Below, piece by piece: positions 61,470 through 64,000 of a DNA stretch of 64,000 nucleotides; position 1 is the stretch's first letter, and each line of letters starts with the position of its first letter. Source of the stretch: Demequina sp. NBRC 110055 (GTDB taxonomy: Bacteria; Actinomycetota; Actinomycetes; Actinomycetales; Demequinaceae); the NCBI RefSeq assembly GCF_002090135.1, contig NZ_BBRL01000004.1, forward strand, positions 868,001-932,000, given 5' to 3'. Under the pieces are notes generated by a model that was given only the letters and a program-made list of their open reading frames with translations, had not been told where the DNA came from and did not search any database. Both the position numbers and the translations under genes were made by a program.

Positions 61470-62801
61470 ATGAGCGAGCGCATTTCCGTTTTTGGTACCG
61501 GGTATTTGGGTGCCACTCACGCCGCGGGTATGGCCGAGTTGGGTCATGAGGTCATCGGTGTCGATATTGATCCCGACAAGGTGGCGCGGCTGTCGAACGG
61601 TGAGGTGCCGTTCTTTGAGCCCGGCCTGCCGGAGCTGCTGCGCAAGCATGTGGACTCGGGGCGTCTGCGTTTCACGACGGATGCGGCCGAGGCTGCCGAG
61701 TTCGCCGACGTGCACTTCATCGGTGTGGGCACGCCGCAAAAGAAGGGCGAGTACGCGGCGGACATGACGTTCGTCGACTCGGTGATCGAGACCCTCGCGC
61801 CGCTGCTGACGCGCCCGGCGACGATCCTGGGTAAGTCCACGGTGCCGGTGGGCACGGCTGCGCGACTGGCCGCGCGGGTGCGCGAGCTCGCGCCCGTGGG
61901 CGATGAGGCGCAGTTGGGCTGGAATCCGGAGTTCCTTCGCGAAGGCCTCGCGGTCGAGGACACGTTGCGTCCGGACCGTCTGGTGGTGGGTGTGGATCCC
62001 GCCCGTCCTGGCCGTATCGAGGAGGTCGCCCGGCGTGTGTACGCGGACGCCATCGAGCGTGACACGCCGTTCTTGGTGACCGACCTGGCCACCGCGGAAC
62101 TGGTGAAGGTCTCCGCGAACGCGTTCCTGGCGACCAAGATCTCGTTTATCAACGCGATCGCGGAGGTGTGCGAGGCCACCGGTGCGGATGTCGTCGATTT
62201 GGCCGATGCGATCGGTCACGACGCCCGTATTGGCCGCAAGTTCCTCGGCGCCGGCCTGGGTTTTGGTGGGGGCTGCCTGCCCAAGGACATTCGCGCGTTC
62301 ATGGCGCGCGCCGGCGAGTTGGGCGTGGATCAGGCGCTGACCTTCCTGCGCGAGGTCGATGGCGTCAACATGCGCAGGCGCGAGCACGTCATCAGCCTCG
62401 CCGGTGAGCTCGTGGGGCACCTGCCGGGTACCCGGGTGGCGGTGCTGGGAGCGGCGTTCAAGCCCAACAGCGACGACATTCGCGACTCGCCCGCCTTGGA
62501 TGTGGCAGGCAAGCTTCACCTGCAGGGCGCGACCGTGAGCGTGCACGACCCCGAGGCGAATGCGAACGCCCAAAAGGTGTGGCCCACCCTGACCTATGTC
62601 GACGACGCCATGGAAGCCTGCCGCGACGCCGACCTCGTGGTTGTCGCGACGGAATGGAAGCAGTTCCGCGAGCTTGACCCGGCGACGGTGAAGCAGGTCG
62701 TGAAGCACGCCCGCGTTATCGACGGCCGCAACTGCCTGCCGGCCCAGGACTGGATCGACGCCGGCTGGGACTACCGCGGCATGGGACGACTCGCCTCATG
62801 A
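61470..62801 (+). CDS. ugd: UDP-glucose 6-dehydrogenase
   Basis: Ugd oxidises UDP-glucose to UDP-glucuronate with two NAD. The 443 residues show the Rossmann start VFGTGYLGATHAAGMAELGH, STVPVGTAARLA, NPEFLREGLAVEDTLRPDR, SANAFLATKISFINAIAEVC, the catalytic Cys in FGGGCLPKDIRAF and the C-terminal LGAAFKPNSDDIRDSPAL. All three UDP-glucose/GDP-mannose dehydrogenase domains are complete. AAGGTGG precedes the ATG. It overlaps the following regulator gene by 4 bases. Confidence 0.96.
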   Translation: MSERISVFGTGYLGATHAAGMAELGHEVIGVDIDPDKVARLSNGEVPFFEPGLPELLRKHVDSGRLRFTTDAAEAAEFADVHFIGVGTPQKKGEYAADMTFVDSVIETLAPLLTRPATILGKSTVPVGTAARLAARVRELAPVGDEAQLGWNPEFLREGLAVEDTLRPDRLVVGVDPARPGRIEEVARRVYADAIERDTPFLVTDLATAELVKVSANAFLATKISFINAIAEVCEATGADVVDLADAIGHDARIGRKFLGAGLGFGGGCLPKDIRAFMARAGELGVDQALTFLREVDGVNMRRREHVISLAGELVGHLPGTRVAVLGAAFKPNSDDIRDSPALDVAGKLHLQGATVSVHDPEANANAQKVWPTLTYVDDAMEACRDADLVVVATEWKQFRELDPATVKQVVKHARVIDGRNCLPAQDWIDAGWDYRGMGRLAS

Positions 62802-63502
62802 GCGACCTCATCGACACCACCGAGATGTACCTCCGCACCATCTGGGAGCTCATCGAGGACGGCGTGGTGCCGATGCGTGCGCGCATTGCCGAGCAGTTGG
62901 AGCACTCGGGTCCGACGGTGTCCCAGACCATCGCCCGCATGGAGCGCGACGGCCTGGTGGTGTTGCAGCCCGACCGAAGCCTGCAGTTGACCGACCTGGG
63001 CGAGCGCACGGCCATGCGCGTGATGCGCAAGCACCGGCTGGCGGAACGTCTTCTTGTCGACGTCATCGGGCTCGATCTGCCCTACGTCCACGAAGAGGCA
63101 TGCCGCTGGGAACACGTCATGAGCGACCGCGTGGAGCGGCGCCTCGTGGAGATGCTCGGGGCGCCTCGCATGTCGCCCTACGGCAACCCCATTCCGGGCC
63201 TCGATGAGCTCGGCGTGGGACAGGGACCCGACGGGGCTGCGGGCGTGCCGATGTCCCTTGAGGCCGCTGTCGACGCGGGAATTTCTCAGGTCCGGGTGAC
63301 GCGCATTGGCGAGAACCCTCAGGCTGCGGTGGGATTCCTCAAGGATGCGCTGCTTGTCGGCCTGATACCTGGGGAGACGGTGTGCGTCAGCGGGACCGAT
63401 GAGGGTGTGAGGGTGGTCGCGGAGCGCGGCGAGATCACCCTCGCCTGGGACGCCGCGAGGCATGTCTTTGCGGTCGCCGACTTGGATTTTGATCACGATT
63501 AG
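62798..63502 (+). CDS. DtxR/MntR family metal-dependent transcriptional regulator
   Basis: The 234-residue protein has a winged-helix domain (TTEMYLRTIWELIEDGVVPM, RIAEQLEHSGPTVSQTIARM), a metal-binding dimerisation domain (MRKHRLAERLLVDVIGLDLP, HEEACRWEHVMSD) and a C-terminal FeoA/SH3-like domain from about residue 150. This three-domain form is DtxR/IdeR-like. The first metal-site segment and the CxxxE/H residues (EACRWEHVMS) are intact. It would repress iron- or manganese-uptake genes when metal is bound. It is coupled to ugd by an ATGA overlap, an odd partner for a metal regulator but common in actinobacteria. Confidence 0.92.
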   Translation: MSDLIDTTEMYLRTIWELIEDGVVPMRARIAEQLEHSGPTVSQTIARMERDGLVVLQPDRSLQLTDLGERTAMRVMRKHRLAERLLVDVIGLDLPYVHEEACRWEHVMSDRVERRLVEMLGAPRMSPYGNPIPGLDELGVGQGPDGAAGVPMSLEAAVDAGISQVRVTRIGENPQAAVGFLKDALLVGLIPGETVCVSGTDEGVRVVAERGEITLAWDAARHVFAVADLDFDHD

Positions 63503-63651
63503 GTAACATGGGCGTTTATTGACTCGAGAGGACACGACCTCGTCGGGCACCTGAGATGGCTCCAGAGACCCCCTCTGGGACGGGTGTGCCGGGAACATCG
63601 ACGCGTTGATGGCAGCGCGGAAGGAACGCAAGGACTTTGAGGTACGGATAC

Positions 63652-64000
63652 ATGCGCGCCAGGACGCGTGCGGTGGCGGCTACGGCCGGCGCGGCACTCG
63701 TGGTGGTGCCCCTCACGGGAGCCGCCGCGGCCGCTCTCGTCTCCCAGGACGTGACGGCTGAGACCGGGACGAGCGAGATTGCGCTGGAGGCCGACGCGGC
63801 CTCGGCCGACCTCGCCGCCGTGGCCTCGGAGGTGACCGCCTCCGGCGATGCCGGCTTTGACGTCGAAACCCCCCAGATTGACGTGTCGGAGGACCCCGAG
63901 CCCGTCGTCGTGGCCCCGCCGGCCTCGACCAGCTCCTCCTCGTCGTCGAGCTCGTCGTCGGACAGCAGCAGCTCATCGAGCTCGTCGTCCGAGGCTCGCC
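63652..64000 (+). CDS. Secreted Ser-rich protein (3' truncated by the window)
   Basis: Translation from ATG 63652 gives a signal peptide (basic RARTR, then VAATAGAALVVVPLTGAAAAA), an Ala/Glu/Asp-rich mature start, and from about residue 85 a run dominated by Ser. The frame is still open at 64000. Such starts are common in actinobacterial wall hydrolases and resuscitation-promoting factors, but no catalytic domain is visible, so I give no function. GAGGT at 63638 is a likely ribosome site. The 149-base upstream gap has a short hairpin (CCAGAG-ACCCC-CTCTGG at 63562-63578). Confidence 0.6.
   Translation, partial: MRARTRAVAATAGAALVVVPLTGAAAAALVSQDVTAETGTSEIALEADAASADLAAVASEVTASGDAGFDVETPQIDVSEDPEPVVVAPPASTSSSSSSSSSSDSSSSSSSSSEAR

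Noticed and set aside
63503..63651. A c-di-AMP (ydaO-type) riboswitch before the Ser-rich secreted protein
   Set aside because: This riboswitch often precedes wall hydrolase genes in actinobacteria, but I could not find its conserved core in the 149 bases. Only a short unrelated hairpin is visible.
63900..64000. Possible tandem repeat or CRISPR-like array
   Set aside because: The repeats are serine codons in an open reading frame, with no spacers. The Ser/Pro/Ala-rich part of the LytR_C gene (52740-52850) is also coding low complexity.

Overview
The window is chromosomal DNA of a high-GC Gram-positive actinobacterium, most likely of the order Micrococcales. The base composition is strongly GC with G/C third positions. 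The marker set is actinobacterial: Lsr2, CarD with a LpqE-like lipoprotein, SenX3/RegX3/PhoU with pstSCAB, a stand-alone groL behind CIRCE operators, a WXG100 protein, and DUF3180, DUF3263, DUF4031, DUF4032 and DUF3027 proteins. About fifteen genes appear to have leaderless promoters, with a TANNNT hexamer ending 6-7 nt before the start codon. I cannot name the genus. No rRNA, CRISPR array, transposase or prophage was seen; there is one tRNA (Thr, TGT).

Layout. 1-3.9 kb: end of a cell-surface polysaccharide cluster (two glycosyltransferases, a flippase-like and a polymerase-like membrane protein). 3.9-7.6 kb: ppa (minus), dacB, tilS, hpt. 7.7-12.8 kb: a sulfate assimilation operon (cysQ, cysD, cysN, TauE/SafE permease, cysC fused to an ATP-sulfurylase-like N-terminus), followed by a DUF559 nuclease gene bracketed by two copies of a palindromic repeat. 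These sit between hpt and ftsH, which are neighbours in many actinobacteria. 14.1-22.2 kb: ftsH, folE, folP, folB-folK fusion, DUF3180, two PH-domain membrane proteins, DUF2520. 22.2-28.7 kb: panC, panD, nadB, nadC, lysS, lsr2. 28.8-37.7 kb: lactonase-like protein, gpmA, then the phosphate regulon (phoU divergent from senX3-regX3, then pstSCAB) with PHO-box-like repeats. 38-43 kb: LpqE-like lipoprotein, carD, ispD, ispF, cysS, rlmB. 43-49 kb: DUF4032 kinase-like protein, MalK-type ATPase, membrane-anchored Ser/Thr kinase, a MauE/DsbA pair behind an ECF-type promoter, tRNA-Thr. 49.1-51.4 kb: an accessory pair, a small secreted protein and a SipW-type signal peptidase whose C-terminus looks like a second copy of its own substrate, behind two Crp-like palindromes. 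51.4-58.2 kb: ung, DUF3263, LytR_C protein, groL, DUF4031, WXG100, HD-domain protein, cold-shock protein, DUF3027. 58.2-64 kb: CAP-domain protein and serC (minus), manA, ugd, a DtxR-type regulator, and the start of a Ser-rich secreted protein cut by the window end.

Three features run across the whole window. (1) Six intergenic palindromic elements of about 105 bp in two related families, each directly after a plus-strand gene and usually directly before a leaderless promoter. (2) The 9-mer GGCCGATGC / GCATCGGCC, counted by eye about 47 times on both strands where base composition predicts only a few. It is often built from otherwise rare codons and occurs as inverted pairs in three intergenic hairpins. 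(3) Widespread leaderless or near-leaderless starts.
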